The position numbers and the translations under genes were made by a program. The notes beneath the pieces are model-generated. The model had not been told where the DNA came from, did no database searches, and was given only the letters and a program-made list of their open reading frames with translations. 64,000 nt of DNA from Piper betle (lineage: Eukaryota; Streptophyta; Magnoliopsida; Piperales; Piperaceae): NCBI GenBank assembly GCA_033002965.1, contig JAURVB010000132.1, positions 62,001 through 126,000 of the forward strand, written 5' to 3'. This document shows positions 34,422 to 47,764 of this stretch, piece by piece (position 1 is the stretch's first letter; every line of letters begins with the position of its first letter).

Positions 34422-37400
34422 ATGGCTCAGGTGCGTATACCTGTGAGCAAACGTCAGGAATCCACTTGTACATTTACTAGTTCCAAAGGTGTTGGTGACA
34501 ATTCTCTCGGACGAAGCTCGTGGATTGGCGTGAAGTCAGATTACTCAGTAGGTATTTCCAGATGGCATAGACAGTTGTGTTCTCTTCTGGTTTTGTGATG
34601 ATTTTGTATTTGTAGAATTCCAAAATGTGTGCTGTTGACTGCACTGTGCCGCTATTCTCTATTTGTTTTCTGGTTGAAGATCAATGATTTATGTTGTGTT
34701 TTAGATGGTGGAAGGGGTTATGATGAAGACTTGCGTGGTAGAAGATATGCCCAAATCCAAATTGTTGATGCTTTACGCTTTGGAGAAAGAGAGAGAGCCT
34801 CCAGACTGCTCAATAGTCTTGTAAATGAACTCAACCATTTAAGAGAAGATGACTTTTTTATCATTCTCGATTATTGTGCACGATCTCCGGATCCATTGGT
34901 AAGAAAAATGAAAACTAAGTTGCATTTCCTTAAAATGCAACTTGCTTGACTGAATGGCTATATGATAATTTTTTGAGTTGAAAAGCACAATAGTCACTTT
35001 CTTTTTGTTTGATATTAGCTTGTGCTTATCTTTATGTCATGCAGTTTGTGATGGAAGCAATGAAAGCTATGGAGGGTGGAGGTATTGTATTAAGTAAGGC
35101 ATGCTATAGTTTTTTCACTCAAGCTCTTGCTAAAGGTGGCTATCTGAAGGAGGTAACTTTCATATTCTACCTTCATTTACATGGGCTAGTTGTTATGGTT
35201 GAGTCTATTGATGAAAAGGAAAGCATTGTTGTGAGAATTGGCTTGAACTAGTTGGTTTCGGCCGATTCAACTCAACTCCGTTAGAATCCGAGTCAAAAAT
35301 ATATATGTAAATTGAATCACTAGAATCGGTCTTTGAATTCCTAATTTAAATCGAGTTCGACTAATTTATAAGCGATTCATGAATCACCATTCTTACCAGA
35401 TTTTGTATATTTTAATATTTGATAATTATACAATATAAAAAGATATAATGAATGTAAATATAAGAGAATTTAACTTACAATCTTCTATTACTTGCGATTT
35501 CACCATATCTATGATATTTGGTACTTTAAAGTTTATAAAACTTGCTTAAGAGTACTCTATTTTATAGTCAAATATAATTTGACTAAAAGGTTTCACTTCA
35601 ATATTGTATTTTATTTTGATTTTATTATCCTTGATAAATTAATTTTCATACAAATATAAATCTTATTAAATTTATCGATTTAAAATAAGCCATGAATTGG
35701 TTAAATTCAAAGTTTTTAAAAATTCGATTCAATTTCCAATTCCGATTTTTACAACATAGAAGGAAAGTGATTAAGGTTTAATATGCCTGTGTGTGTTTCT
35801 TTTTTCTTTCTTTTTTTCCCGTTCTTTCTTTCATTCATTCTTTCTTTCTTTAGAGTGTATGGGGCTCTACTCATTAAATTCATTTGTAATTTTAAAAGTT
35901 TTTACGTTCATCTTTTAGTCTCCTTTACCCATAGGATAATCTAAGCCATTTTGTGAGTTCCACCTACTAACTATTGACTAACCATGCTTTCAACAGTAAT
36001 ATTTATTTAATCAATGTACCTTGAATTAAAAATAATAAGGATTTGATGCCTTTTAATTTTCTTATATCCAGGCATTTAATTGGTTAACTTGTCTTGGCCA
36101 AGACCCCTCTACCAGTCCAGATTTGCCTATGTATAATAGTTTCTTAAATGGATGTGCTTCATCTAGAAACCCAAAGGATGCTGATCGTTGTTTAAAATTA
36201 ATGGAAGATCACTCAATAGGAAAGTCTGAAGTAACTTATTGGGAACTCCTGAAGGTTTGGTGATCTCTTTTGTTGATTAAACCTGTTTTCTACTTGTAAG
36301 AATATCTTCACTTTTATGTCTCTCTTGATTTGTCATTGACTTGTCACAAGATTTTTAAATTCAATGTCTTATCAGTTATCACTAGCATAGATCTATGTCT
36401 TGCACAAGCTGTAGTTGATCCCACTTTGCAAACTGCCCAATATTGAGCCATTTGTATTTGTGTTTGGCCCTCAACTACTGCTTTGCATGTGTCAGTTCAG
36501 AGCTTCTCAATAACAAAGGTTCACTTTGTTTCTGATATATTCTGTGGCCAAAGGATTGTTTCAGACAATGTACATCTTGTATTGTGTGAGAGCATGAAAG
36601 ACCAAAAGTAGAAATCTTGGCTTGATATTTGTTGGGTCTCCTGGAACAAAGTATTTAGTGAATGCACATTACATGCATGTATGCATACGATTTTTGTCCA
36701 CAAATAGTGATTCTTAGCAAGAAAGATATATATCTATATGCTTATGACTAAACTTGTAATGGATTTGCTTGTCTTTCCTCTGGCTCTTGTCCTAAACCTT
36801 CAACCCTATCTTGAAGGATATTGCCCACTATTTTCAAATTTAAATTTCTGCCCTATTTGTGTTGTGCAGCTTGCTGTCTGGCAGCAAAACCTTTATGCGG
36901 TCCATGAAATTTGGAAAGTTTGCATGGAATTTTACAGTCCGACCATAGTTTGCCTTAGAAAATTTATTTGGTCTTTTACTAGCCTTGGAGATCTGGAGTC
37001 TGCATATGAAGCCTTGCAGCAGATGGTGTCTGTGGCTTTTAAAAATAGATCTTTGGTTAAAATTTCATCAGGTGGTCGATTCCAATCATCAAACTTAGAT
37101 ATTCCTATACCTTTGCAGAAGGAATTGCAATCAAATATTAGAATTGAGGGCTCTTCAGATAAAAATGACAAAGAAATTAATGGCATCGGGAGTGTAGATT
37201 TGCTGGTAGATGTAATGATGGAGAGACGATTTGAGGGACTTGGCACAGAGTCTACAAGGTTTCAAACACACACATCTCCTGCAGGGAAAAAAAGAGCTCC
37301 AGTGATTGTGGTCATATTGAAAAGAAGATAACACATAGGTGGTTTAATAGTTCGATTAATCAATGTGTCCCAGCAACTGCCATGAAGATTTTACGGTGGT

Positions 37401-40400
37401 CTTTCAATGATGTGATCCACGCATGTGCTCATTCACAGAATCATGAGCTTGCTGAGTTGTTGTTTCAGCAGGTATCTCCTTCAACTTTTGATATACTTAT
37501 ATTTTTTAGTTTTTTCTGGATACTTCTCTATTGAACTTATGTGACATTATCTAGTCATCATGAATTCATGATTACTGGTGCCCATGATAAATTATTCACA
37601 TCCTGGCCTAGGAAATTACCTCTTTAGGAAGATCTCAAAGAAATCTAAGAGGAATTAAGAGAATTATCCCAATATTTTTTCTAGGATTTTCTCAGCACCT
37701 TATCAAGACGGAGATCTTGTGAGATAGGACACCATTTTATGTACCATCTTCTGTCTATGCAGTATCTACCAAATCTTTTTCCTAGGCATCTTATTTCATG
37801 AATTTATTGGCTCAGTTTCTAAAATGGGTTCTTAATTTTTTATCATTTAGATGTGCTTCACAAGCTTTAGATCTCAAAGTTCCAACATTTTATTTTTTAT
37901 ATTGCAGGCGCCGTATTTCAAAATGCACCCCCCCCCATTTAGATGTTGATCTCAAGTTCTAACATTTTTATTTTTATTTTAATATTGTTTATATTGCTCA
38001 ATTTCAAAGCTGAAAAAATGTCAAGTGCTATCTGCTTCACAATTTGCAAATTTATGGCATTGTCATCTAGTAAATTACTGTTTAACAATTGAAAAGCTCT
38101 AGATTTGTTATGAAAAATGCAAGAAGGTGCTGACCTGCAACATATATTTTTTGAAGGGACCTGCAACATATTTTAACATTTGGAAACGGTCAAATACATT
38201 ACATACGCATATGCACCTATTCATTTCTCTTCTGAATCCATTCACATGAATTTTCCTCTAACCACTTAAGTTTGGCATTAAATGTGACAATTGTGGCTGT
38301 CACATTGTGTTTTAATGGGATATTAAATAGAATCAAATGGCATATATTGTGCATTTTATCTAACTGATGACACGGCTAGAATTTTTTGACATGATTATGA
38401 TGTTTATGACCTTGGAACTCGTTGGTGTAGTAATTATTTCTTAAAATTGATGAGTATCTCTCAAGGTGATGGGTGAGTGAACCTTAAATCTGTCATCATT
38501 TGTTGTAATTGTATGTAGTTTGTGTGTTGCTATTGCGGCTTACCTCAAACCAGAATTGAAAAAATAGTACTAATTACCATGTCTTACACTATCCTTAGGC
38601 GTGCAAGGTCCTGATAACTTTGTAAATGATCCTTATCCGTCGTAAATCAATGTACCTGCAAGTTTGTCTTTAGCGTTCTTGTAAGATTAATTGATTTCTA
38701 TGATTGTCTTACTTGTCTAGATGCAAAGCTTTGGGTTGGCACCATCACAGCATACATATGATGGTCTTGTGAAAGCTGTAGTTCAAGTGAATGGAGCGAG
38801 TTATGGTCTGGATGTGGTAAGCTATAATTTATTTTTTATTAAATCATTTTTTTAAAAAAACTAGGCAAATGTTATAGAGTATGTCAAATATCTAATCACT
38901 TCTTTGAAGATAAAACGTCTTAATTCAATATCTAGCTCTGGTTTTCATTTCTGTTGTCACTTTTACTCTTGTCTTGTTGATGCTGGTGCCAAATGTTCTT
39001 GACCTCAATCATTATATGTTTGCATGATGCCAATTAATGGCATAAACTTTCTTCTTACATGGCACATTATGATTGCGAATGCAATTATTAGTGGTAAGGT
39101 AGGAGACTTGACAACTGACAATTTCATTTTCATTTTTAATGAAATCAGCTATTAGGAGTAAGGCATGAATGTACACCAAATCACTTTTGGTATAATAACA
39201 ACCATCCTGCTTTCTAGGGCATTTTTTAAATTTAGGCTGTCAGTAATTGCTTGCATGTCAGGAATTTTATTGTCTTAAAGAATTATGAATTGGAAGGTTT
39301 TGCATTAGCTTTGCACCTTTACTCGAGCATTGATTTGGCTTTACTTAGCTCATTACATTTCTCTATTGAAGGTGGATATAGTATGACAGTGTTTTTCATT
39401 CAGGAAATTGCACAAAAATTTTCATCATTGATGCATTAATTGGGGAAACTTTTCTGATAACCTTTTCCACTTGCAAATATGGAAAATGATTATTTGTCAT
39501 CAGCAAACTCAGTTAGATTGGCCTTTATAAGTTATCTAAGTTTTCCATCACTCAGGAGAGCCTATGTGATTACTTGTTTCAATTGCAAATAAGGGAAGTG
39601 ATAGCGCCTATCAATAACCAAGTTGCTCAAAAAGTTTTTATATTGTAGTCTGTTTTCTCCTGCTTCAACTTGTAATTGTGATTCTTTTTTCCCCCTAATT
39701 TGAAGCTCAGGGCAATAAAGAATCAGAATTTGAAGCCTTACAATGCAACGCTTGCAACACTCTCCATCGGCTGTTGCAAAATTTTAGATCTGGGTTTAGC
39801 TGAATCTCTGCTTGATCAAATCAACGAGTGTCTTTCAAAATATACATATGCTTTCAATGCCTTGCTTTATGCATGTGATGTCATGGTAATTTATTTGTCC
39901 TAAGAGTGTATGCACATTATATGTAAATGTTGACATGTACTTTGGTTATTTGTTTCATTATTTCCACTCAAGAACATTTTAGCTCTTCAACTTATCCTTA
40001 GAAGGCACCAGTCCCAATTCCAGCTGAAGGAGGGGAGTTGGTCTCTAGAAAGGCATCCACCATCAAAAACTTTACAATTTTTAGGATCCATGTCCCAGAC
40101 CTTTCGTGGATAATAAGAAGAAATATATCATACATGCATGCGTAGGCAAGATCATTGTCTTTTAAGATTTGGCAAGTGTATGCAACTTCTTGAAGCCAGC
40201 TCATACCAACTTATTTATTTGATAATAATTGATGTTATTAAAACATTTTTCTTTTTAAGGCATTATCTAGTTATTGAAAAAGCATGCCTTGTTTTTGCAT
40301 ACAATATCTTGATAATTTGTTGATTAGACTCTGTCTTGTTTTTGCAACAAGGTTGTTTAATATCTTCACTTGGCTGGATTATGCATGATGCAGGATCAAC

Positions 40401-42078
40401 CAGAACGTGCGATTCGAGTATTAGCAAAAATGAGAAGATTGAACATTAAGTTGGATGTCTTGACATATGAGCTCCTTTTCTCGTTGTTTGGAACAGTGAA
40501 TGCTCCTTATGAGTATGGAAACATGATTTCACAGGCAAATGCAAAGAAAAGGATTCTTGTTATTGAGAAGGATATGGAAGATCACGGTGTGCTGCACACT
40601 CGACCTTCATTTGAGAACCTGGTGATTCTTTGTTTCTCAAATTGAGTGTTTATGACCTATATATCTTGTTACTGTACTTTAGTTTATAAAAGCTGTCTGC
40701 AAGCCAATTGGCTAATTATGAGACTTCTTACTTGATATCTTTCACATTTCAGTTGAGAGCCCTTGGTGCTGAAGGTATGATAGACGAGTTGATTATGTAC
40801 TTAAAGTTAGCAGAAAGCGTGTTCAGACAAACTGACAGGATAAATATGTATAATATTGCTCTGCATGCTCTAGTTGAAGGCAAACAAGTATGTGTTAGAA
40901 TTTGTTATTGTCTTTTTTTATTTTATATTGTTGTATATGTAAGTTTCAGTTTTGAGGCTTCTGATCTAAGTTCCACATAATGTTTTAATTTCATACATCT
41001 TTTAATTGCAGAGTCAAAGAGCTTTAAAAATTTTCAAAAACATGAAGTTGTGTGGGTTGTCACCAAATGCTACTACGTATAATATCATGATCGACTGCTG
41101 TAGCAGGTTGAGATGTTGTAAATCTGCATTTGCGTTTGTTTCAATGATGCTTCGGGAAGGGTTCTCAGCAGATACTTTGACATATACTGCACTTCTGAAG
41201 GTATTTTATATGGATATGATCATATCACTCCAAGATACATTATAGATAACGTGGGAAAATGATTATGTGTGCTTAGCAAGAGAAATTTCCCCATTAATAT
41301 AACTGACATTGATAAGTAGAATTCTTATGCTTTATTTATGTTTGGCAACAGCCAGTTCAAAGAAGAATAGGAACAGTTTCAGGGTAGACAATTTATTTCT
41401 TTATTTCAGGCAGAGATTTTGCTGCAGCATTATAGCAGCTAAGTAACTTACTACTTTTTCCCCTGTGCTTTCTCTTAGATGCTGGTTTCTTTTCGAGATT
41501 TTGATGCAGCATTGGGTCTCTTAGACGAGGCATTATCCATGGGAGTTCAACCTGATGTTCTAATGTTCAATACTGTTCTAGAAAAAGCTTCTTTCAAAGT
41601 AAAGTTGTCATGCTGGTCATCTGAGTATATTACTTCAGTTACTCTTTTCAATCTCTGGAGAAAAAACAATAATCATGCTTCTTGTTTGTCTTCACAGTGG
41701 CGTATTGATGTAGTTGAATCTATTATCAAGCGAATGCACCAGGAAAGGATACAGCCTGATCCGTGTACTTGTTCTCAAGCATTCTATGCTTACGTTAAAC
41801 AAGGTTTCATTAGCACAGGCATTGAGGCATTACAGGTTTTAAGCCTTCGAATGATTTCTCTAGACGAGAGCTATCTCGCAGATCAGAAGGCTAACATGGA
41901 GGATCTTGTCCTGGGGGAGGACCTTGATTCTGAGACACGGATAGTTGATTTTTTTAAGAACTCCCGGGAGCATTTTGCTGCTGCTCTTCTGAATTTAAGA
42001 TGGTGTGCAATGTCTGGGTATTCAATTTGCTGGGCGCCTAGTAGGAGCATGTGGGCGAAGAGTCTTGATATCTGTTAA
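34422..42078 (+). CDS. Multi-exon pentatricopeptide repeat protein (At1g76280-like; one-base frame break as read)
   Basis: Organelle-type PPR protein of unknown RNA target. From memory it resembles the Arabidopsis At1g76280 type, which is also unusually intron-rich. Twelve exons: 34422-34551, 34705-34898, 35045-35152, 36072-36254, 36870-37471, 38721-38816, 39706-39885, 40394-40621, 40753-40887, 41012-41200, 41479-41598 and 41698-42078. P-type repeats include MYNSFLNGCASSRNPKDADR, TYDGLVKAVVQVNGASYGLD, AIRVLAKMRRLNIKLDVLTY, TYNIMIDCCSRLRCCKSAFA and DAALGLLDEALSMGVQPDVL. All exons keep phase except 36870-37471, which is one base short. The frame fails at the A7 run 37287-37293, and one more A would restore it and give about 848 residues. 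The start is uncertain; an upstream ATG in a 5' exon is possible. Intron 3 contains a copy of the dispersed TIR element. Confidence 0.86.
35229..35754. mobile_element. Non-autonomous TIR element, copy 2 (no G-rich core), in a PPR intron
   Basis: Starts TTGTGAGAATTGGC and ends CCGATTTTTACAA, whose reverse complement is TTGTAAAAATCGG, so the ends are imperfect inverted repeats. Shares GGCCGATTCAACTC and CGATTCAATTTCCAATTCCG with the other copies but lacks the G-rich core. It lies wholly in the intron 35153-36071. Confidence 0.45.
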
Positions 42079-43442
42079 CGGGTGAGGTAAACAAGCCAAG
42101 ACCAACTGCTAATATCACATCTGGAGGCCAGTGCGACTGAGATTATGTAGTAGTGTGTGATCGATTGACACAACTTCAGCAGACTGCTAAAGTTTTGAGC
42201 CCTTAAACTCGAGATCAGTCCTTAACCAGTGTCTGTTGCAAGGTGGATGTAGATTTTGAGACGTTTCTGTTCCCGAAGTAAGGAGAAAATACCATAATTC
42301 TGTGCAACCATTTTGTCCAAAGAAGAGTTTTTGGCATCAATATTTAGCTTATGTATTTTCGGTGAGCGTGGAGGAGGGGTTGGTGGCTGGAGGGTTTGGT
42401 GCAAAGGTGTTGCCCCTCTTTGACACCGTCGATTTTTTGAGACAAGTAGCAGCTGCATGACTACCATGCATTAGTGAAGGTGGTAAAGACTAGGCCACCA
42501 AAATTTGTTACTTTGATGCCCAGGTAGTGAGAGCCCTTGTATTTCATGTGTGATTTTTTTTTCCTTTCTACAGAGCTATTTATCTTGTGTGTTGAGATAA
42601 AGACTTGTTTTTATCAAGGTGGTAAAGGCTAGGCCACTTTTGTAAAAACTTGTCAAGACTTGTTTTGATTTCCTCCTAATCCTTTTTATTAATATAGAAA
42701 AGGAGTAAAATTATGTCAAATATAATAGTAATTTAATTTTATAGATAAACTTTGTTTAAATGATGAGTTAGATTATAATGATTCAATATTTTAAAAATGG
42801 ATTATGAATTTAATGATAGCTTAATTAAATGAAGAAATAAATTATAAAGAATTGTCTTATTATTTTCATTTTTATTATATCTTAATAGGTTAAACTTTCT
42901 ACTCTTTTTCAAAGCTCAAACCTTTAATTTCCGCCTAGTCCTTTTTATTAATACAGAAAGAGAATACAATTATGTCAAATATAATAATAATTATTCTTTT
43001 GTGAAGTAGAGCCGATCTAAATGAGGCTTTTTGGAACTTAGGGTAGGTGAATGGGTCGAATCGAATTAAGTTGAAAGTGGCCAATGGCTATGGCTATATG
43101 GATTTCACATTTAGTGATGATAATGTATTAAAAGAAAGAATAAAAATGTGCTTATATTAAATAGATGTGATGATAATATATTAAAAGAAAGAATAAAAAT
43201 GTGCTTATATTAAATAGATAGAGAGATGAATAGATTGTTACATTGTAAATAAAATAACAATGATAATAATAATTAATAATAAATATATAAAAAAATCAAA
43301 CTTGGGCAGACCCGTTTGACTTTCTGCCTGTGGTCGCCCACCAACCATGTTGTCCAGGCCTGAAAAAAAGTCGGGACTTGGGAGTAAGGAGGGAGGTCGC
43401 AGTTACTCCAGTCCACCGCGACTTCCATCCCCACCCTCCTCC
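42079..43442. other. Intergenic DNA between the PPR gene and the small gene
   Basis: PPR 3' UTR, then AT-rich DNA. A sequence of about 55 bases (CCTTTTTATTAATA..TTATGTCAAATATAATA) occurs twice, at about 42.68-42.73 and 42.95-43.00 kb. The tandem duplication at 43114-43219 is listed separately. Confidence 0.5.
43114..43219. repeat. 53-bp tandem duplication
   Basis: 43114-43166 and 43167-43219, starting GTGATGATAAT and sharing AAAAGAAAGAATAAAAATG; nearly identical. Confidence 0.85.
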
Positions 43443-45120
43443 ATGGACTCCTCCACACTCGCACCCGACCTCCCTCCTCCCCCGTTGCCCAAGGTTCTCT
43501 CGCTCCCTCTCTTTCTTTATCTCTCGCTATGGATATGTATGTGATAGTATATACTATATATATACTTCTTCATTATTGGTCCTAATAATAACTCTTGTTG
43601 TTCGTTGTATGATGATTGTATTATATATCTATGTTATTGTTACTTGCTATGATCCTGTTTCTGAAGTGGGTTTCTTCCATTTTTATCTATTTATTTATTT
43701 ATGTTCTGCGTATGAAAGGGGGATGCGCTGGAGGATGATGTCATGGCCGACGCTCCCGACTGTAAAGCTGAAGAATTCTTGAACATCTTCCCGTCTGTTC
43801 TCTTCTCTCTCTTTTTTTTTTTTAACAATCTTTTTTGTTCCCGTAATGTTATTGTTTTTTTTTTTATGATGTTCATGTGTTTGTTCATGGATGATAGTGG
43901 TGTTTAGTCTTTTAAGTCTATGCACTGTTGAATTTAAAATCGTTACTTGAAATGATTGGAGGAATTTCAGTCTGTAATCGATGTTTATCTATCTTGTTGG
44001 GTAGGGACGCGGATACTGCAGAACGTGTCGCAAAGTATGATAGATACGAAGCCGGTTATGTCCGTCGGATCAAAGCCAAATATTTCTCAAATAAGACTCC
44101 CAATGGAGGTGAATCACTAATTTTCATCTATACTTTCACAGCAATTAATTGAGATGTCTTATGACTGCGCTTCTCAGAATACCCTATGTAAAGGACTTCG
44201 ATCGTTTTCCTCGTTCATCATATACGCTTAGGTTTGTTAATGTGAGAAAATAACACTATAACTCCCAGCTCCTGATTTTATTACCATGCCTCTTTTCGGG
44301 GTTTTATAGAGCCACCTACTTCTAGTTTTTATTATTAAGTTCTTTCGGTTAACGGCCATAAATTTATAAGCAAAATTTAGTTCCTAATTAACAGAACTCT
44401 GACATGTTTTGTTCCCTCTATATGGAATATAGAATATTTTTATTGGCCCAATCTTGTATTCAGTATCGGATGGTGTACCAATTCCTTGAACTGTTTAACC
44501 TGTAGATGAGGGTGAACTACAAAACATTCTATGCATTATCTTAGGACTGTTTCATAAAACTGCAAACTCAAAAGAGCTATATTGTAGACATGATATTAAT
44601 AATGAAGAACTATGTTTAGTTTATAGTCTACTGATTTCTCCTACCATCACACTCTTTTACATTCATAAAAAATGAAAATCCATAGCTAATATTTTTGCAT
44701 TTGTTTCTCATTTTTCAATTCTTTAGTAGTGTTGCGCCTAACAAATTTTCCTTTGCACTGGACCGGCATCTTTCTTTTGTAGAAATTTATTAATTCCTTA
44801 TTCTTCATGATAAGGTCTATGGCTTCTGCTAATCCTTGTTGGGCATGATTGTTCAGGCAATATATTTGATGAGGAAACAAAGCTAGAGGACGAGATCATA
44901 AAATCTAGCAGGTGAAACGATTTTAATGTTTTAAAGACTACTTCTGTCATAATTTGTTAACTCAGGTTTGTTTCTTCTCCATTATAGATGGCCATGTACA
45001 AAGCCATTCATAGATGTCATTCAAATATCTGAGTACCAAGGGAGGTCATCCCCTGCTGCAGAAACATCAGCTACTGTATCGAGCAGGAAGAGTTCAACCA
45101 AAAAACAGTTAGTTACTTGA
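43443..45120 (+). CDS. Small five-exon plant protein of unknown function
   Basis: I do not recognise a family. Five exons: 43443-43493, 43719-43792, 44005-44108, 44857-44911 and 44988-45120. They total 417 nt and give 138 residues, and every junction keeps frame, which is strong support for a real gene. The N-terminus is Pro-rich (PDLPPPPLPK), followed by an acidic stretch (GDALEDDVMADAPDCKAEEF). A charged central part follows, ERVAKYDRYEAGYVRRIKAK YFSNK, then GGNIFDEETKLEDEIIKSSR, and a Ser/Thr/Lys-rich tail ending KKQLVT. No signal peptide or membrane segment; probably soluble. An in-frame ATG at 43347 would add 32 Ser/Pro-rich residues, so the start is open. The ordered YxxxYxRRxKAKYFS core and the IKSSRWPCT segment look conserved rather than random. 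Confidence 0.75.
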
Positions 45121-47764
45121 TAGTCACACTATTTTTCGAGTGTTTTGGTGGTTGATTTATGCTATCGCAACGACTTTTGATTCTGGATGAAGCTGTAAGC
45201 AAAGTGCTAGTGTTGCTCTGTCTCTGCTGAGGGAAATGATTTTTGTTGGATCCTGGTTGTTAAGAAACGTTTTCGGCATTTCTACGTCTCCCATGGCACA
45301 GAGAGGAAAGCTAAAATGTATGCTTCTACCTTTTACTTGAAAATAAAATTAGCCAGAATAAGATGTGCTCATTGTTGGAAAGAACTTTTATCTGATTAAT
45401 GTCAAATTAAAGTAACTAAAATATTTCAACATAGTTTTGTTGTATATCGTAAGCGTTCGTCTCCGTTTTCTTCCATCACCCGTTTGTCTTCCGAACGCTG
45501 ATTTCTCGTCCTCCGTTACTGAAAAATGGGTTTTGCCAAAGCTCAATCAATAAACCGTGTAAACTCAAACAAACCCACAACATGAGATGCATGCTTGCTT
45601 CATTGGTGCTGTTACAGTGGCATAGCAGTGTAAATATATGCAGAGTTTTGAGTGTGAAAAACAAAGTGCTTTATTTAATTCATCATCAACAAACACCACT
45701 TTCGTTTTGGTTGATCAATCTAAACAGAGTAAGAATGTCATTCTCCATTACCTTTATGGATGACCTCTGCTTTGCCTGTGGAAGAGGACCCGAAGAGTGT
45801 TCGAATGGTATTATATATGTGAGAGGCTATGTCCACAATCAATCTCGCACTTCTCAAGTGCATGCCCGTCACATAGTGCTTGTCAAAGTAGCGTGTTCAA
45901 CAGCTAAAATGTCAGGCTGTGCTCGCCACTTCAGCAACATGCAAATTTACCATCTTCTATTGTATGTTCTAACACTCGCACCCTTTTTCTTTTTCCATTG
46001 ATCGCATTCCTCTACTTCTGTCCTTTCATGTCAACTGCTAGTCTTATGTGTTACCACCCGACTATTGTCAAGATTAAGACACAAAAACAAAGATCAGCCC
46101 ATCCGGGATAAGAATATGGGGGTCGTTTTGTTGTTGTAGCATTGGTCGATGCAAGTTGTGCTGTTTACGGTGGGACGTATTGATCTTTTGAGGATGATTT
46201 GTCATGTATTTATTGGAAACATGTCAAAACATGGCCTGCATAGCCGAGGGCCAAGGCGGCTGGTTCTTGGAGAGGGCCGCTCTGGTCGGAGCAAAAGCCT
46301 CTGAGCTTATTGTTCTGTGTCTTGGCCCTAACTATTTTCTAAGGACGAGAGGATTGTATGGTACTTTTCGGATCTCCAATACTTTTTTGGCCACTATGAT
46401 GCTGATCTTTTTACTTGCTTTTATAATTTCGATTACAAGTTGCTTATGCACCTAACTGTTAGAATGATCTCAGCAAGCAGTCCTAAATGCTTAGTGAAAT
46501 CCGAAAATTATACAGTCGTCTACCGTTCATATGAACACCAACTGACCTACCTACTTTTCTGATAACAAATAAGCCTGTTAGTTATTTCTATGATTATCAA
46601 CATTTCTGTACCGAACGTTGCCACTACAACTTGACACTTGTCAACGAAGTTCCAAATGCGTCCTTGTGATTGAATGAACACATGAATATTCTTATCCATG
46701 TAGTTAAATACAAAATATTTGTGGTTCATACATGCATGACACAAGTCACACTACTAGATGTGGATCGTTTGATGTTACTAAGCATGCTGAGGAGAAACAT
46801 GTTGAAAAATCCAAACCACACAGATGACCAGTAGAAAATTAATGAAGGGCGTGCAATAAGAAGGAGAAGAGGAGTACATTTCACTGGTCTTTATCCTACC
46901 AAAAAGTATTCAAAACAGGGCAGGCACCGAAGAGTCCTCAAAATGAAGGAAGAAAATTGACAAAGAAAGTGGGAGGAAGACTTTTCAGATGTTTTTTCTT
47001 CGTGTGGTTAAACAGGCAAGTATATGAGCCACAACCCCCCACCGGCACCTCCAATTCTACACCACTACAATCACCACCAACTCTTGTCCTCACAACCAAA
47101 CAAACTGTACGGTTCTTTGGAAATTATCTGAATGTGTTGTTGCCTTTGCCTCCACACCATACGAGTACTGTTCCACGTCCTAGTGATCAGTTACTACACT
47201 CTGTTTCACAACAGTACCTTTAAAAGGTCTTGTAGCTTCCATCATCAATTTATCCAATCCTCAATAACATATCCTTAAAAAAGTTGCTATCATGGGATAG
47301 TTTTTGTGGAGAGTCGACACCCTGGTGTTTCTGCGTTACAAGTGAAACAGCTTTGTTCGGTCATGAAAGATTACATGTAAAAAAGACATTGATATCTTAG
47401 AGGGCTATGATTGAGGATGTTTAACAGTGGAAACCATGCTGCCTCTGCGTTTTGATTCCTCTGATTAAAATTTTAAAACATGAATTTTCTGAAATGGATA
47501 AAGAGAAGAAATACAAATAAGTAAGTGGATAATGGAAGAAACAATTATTGTGAACATTAAGAAGCTAGTCATTCCAATGTCTTATTTATCCTCTGCAAAA
47601 ACTCAGATCATTGAGATCCTAAAAGGCACTTATTGCTCCTCTGAATCCTTAAATGCGTACAACCAAACAAAGGGGGACGAATGTCCACCCTCAATCTATG
47701 AACAGAGGAGACTGCTTGAGCCAAAAGGTGAAAAGAAGGAAGAAGAAGAGATAAAAAAAAGAGC
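45121..47764. other. Intergenic DNA between the small gene and the bZIP gene
   Basis: About 2.6 kb. ORFs at 45582-46001 and 46204-46455 show no family resemblance and no splice context. Region 46.85-47.26 kb is C/A-rich on the plus strand without a supported product. 47.4-47.76 kb should include the bZIP 3' UTR. Confidence 0.5.

Noticed and set aside
37240..37281. A mini-intron (AAG|GTTTCA ... CTGCAG) to explain the PPR frame break
   Set aside because: It would be under 40 bases, too short for plant splicing; one missing base in the A7 run explains the break better.
45582..46001. 139-codon ORF on the plus strand
   Set aside because: No family resemblance, AT-rich intergenic composition and no splice or promoter context.
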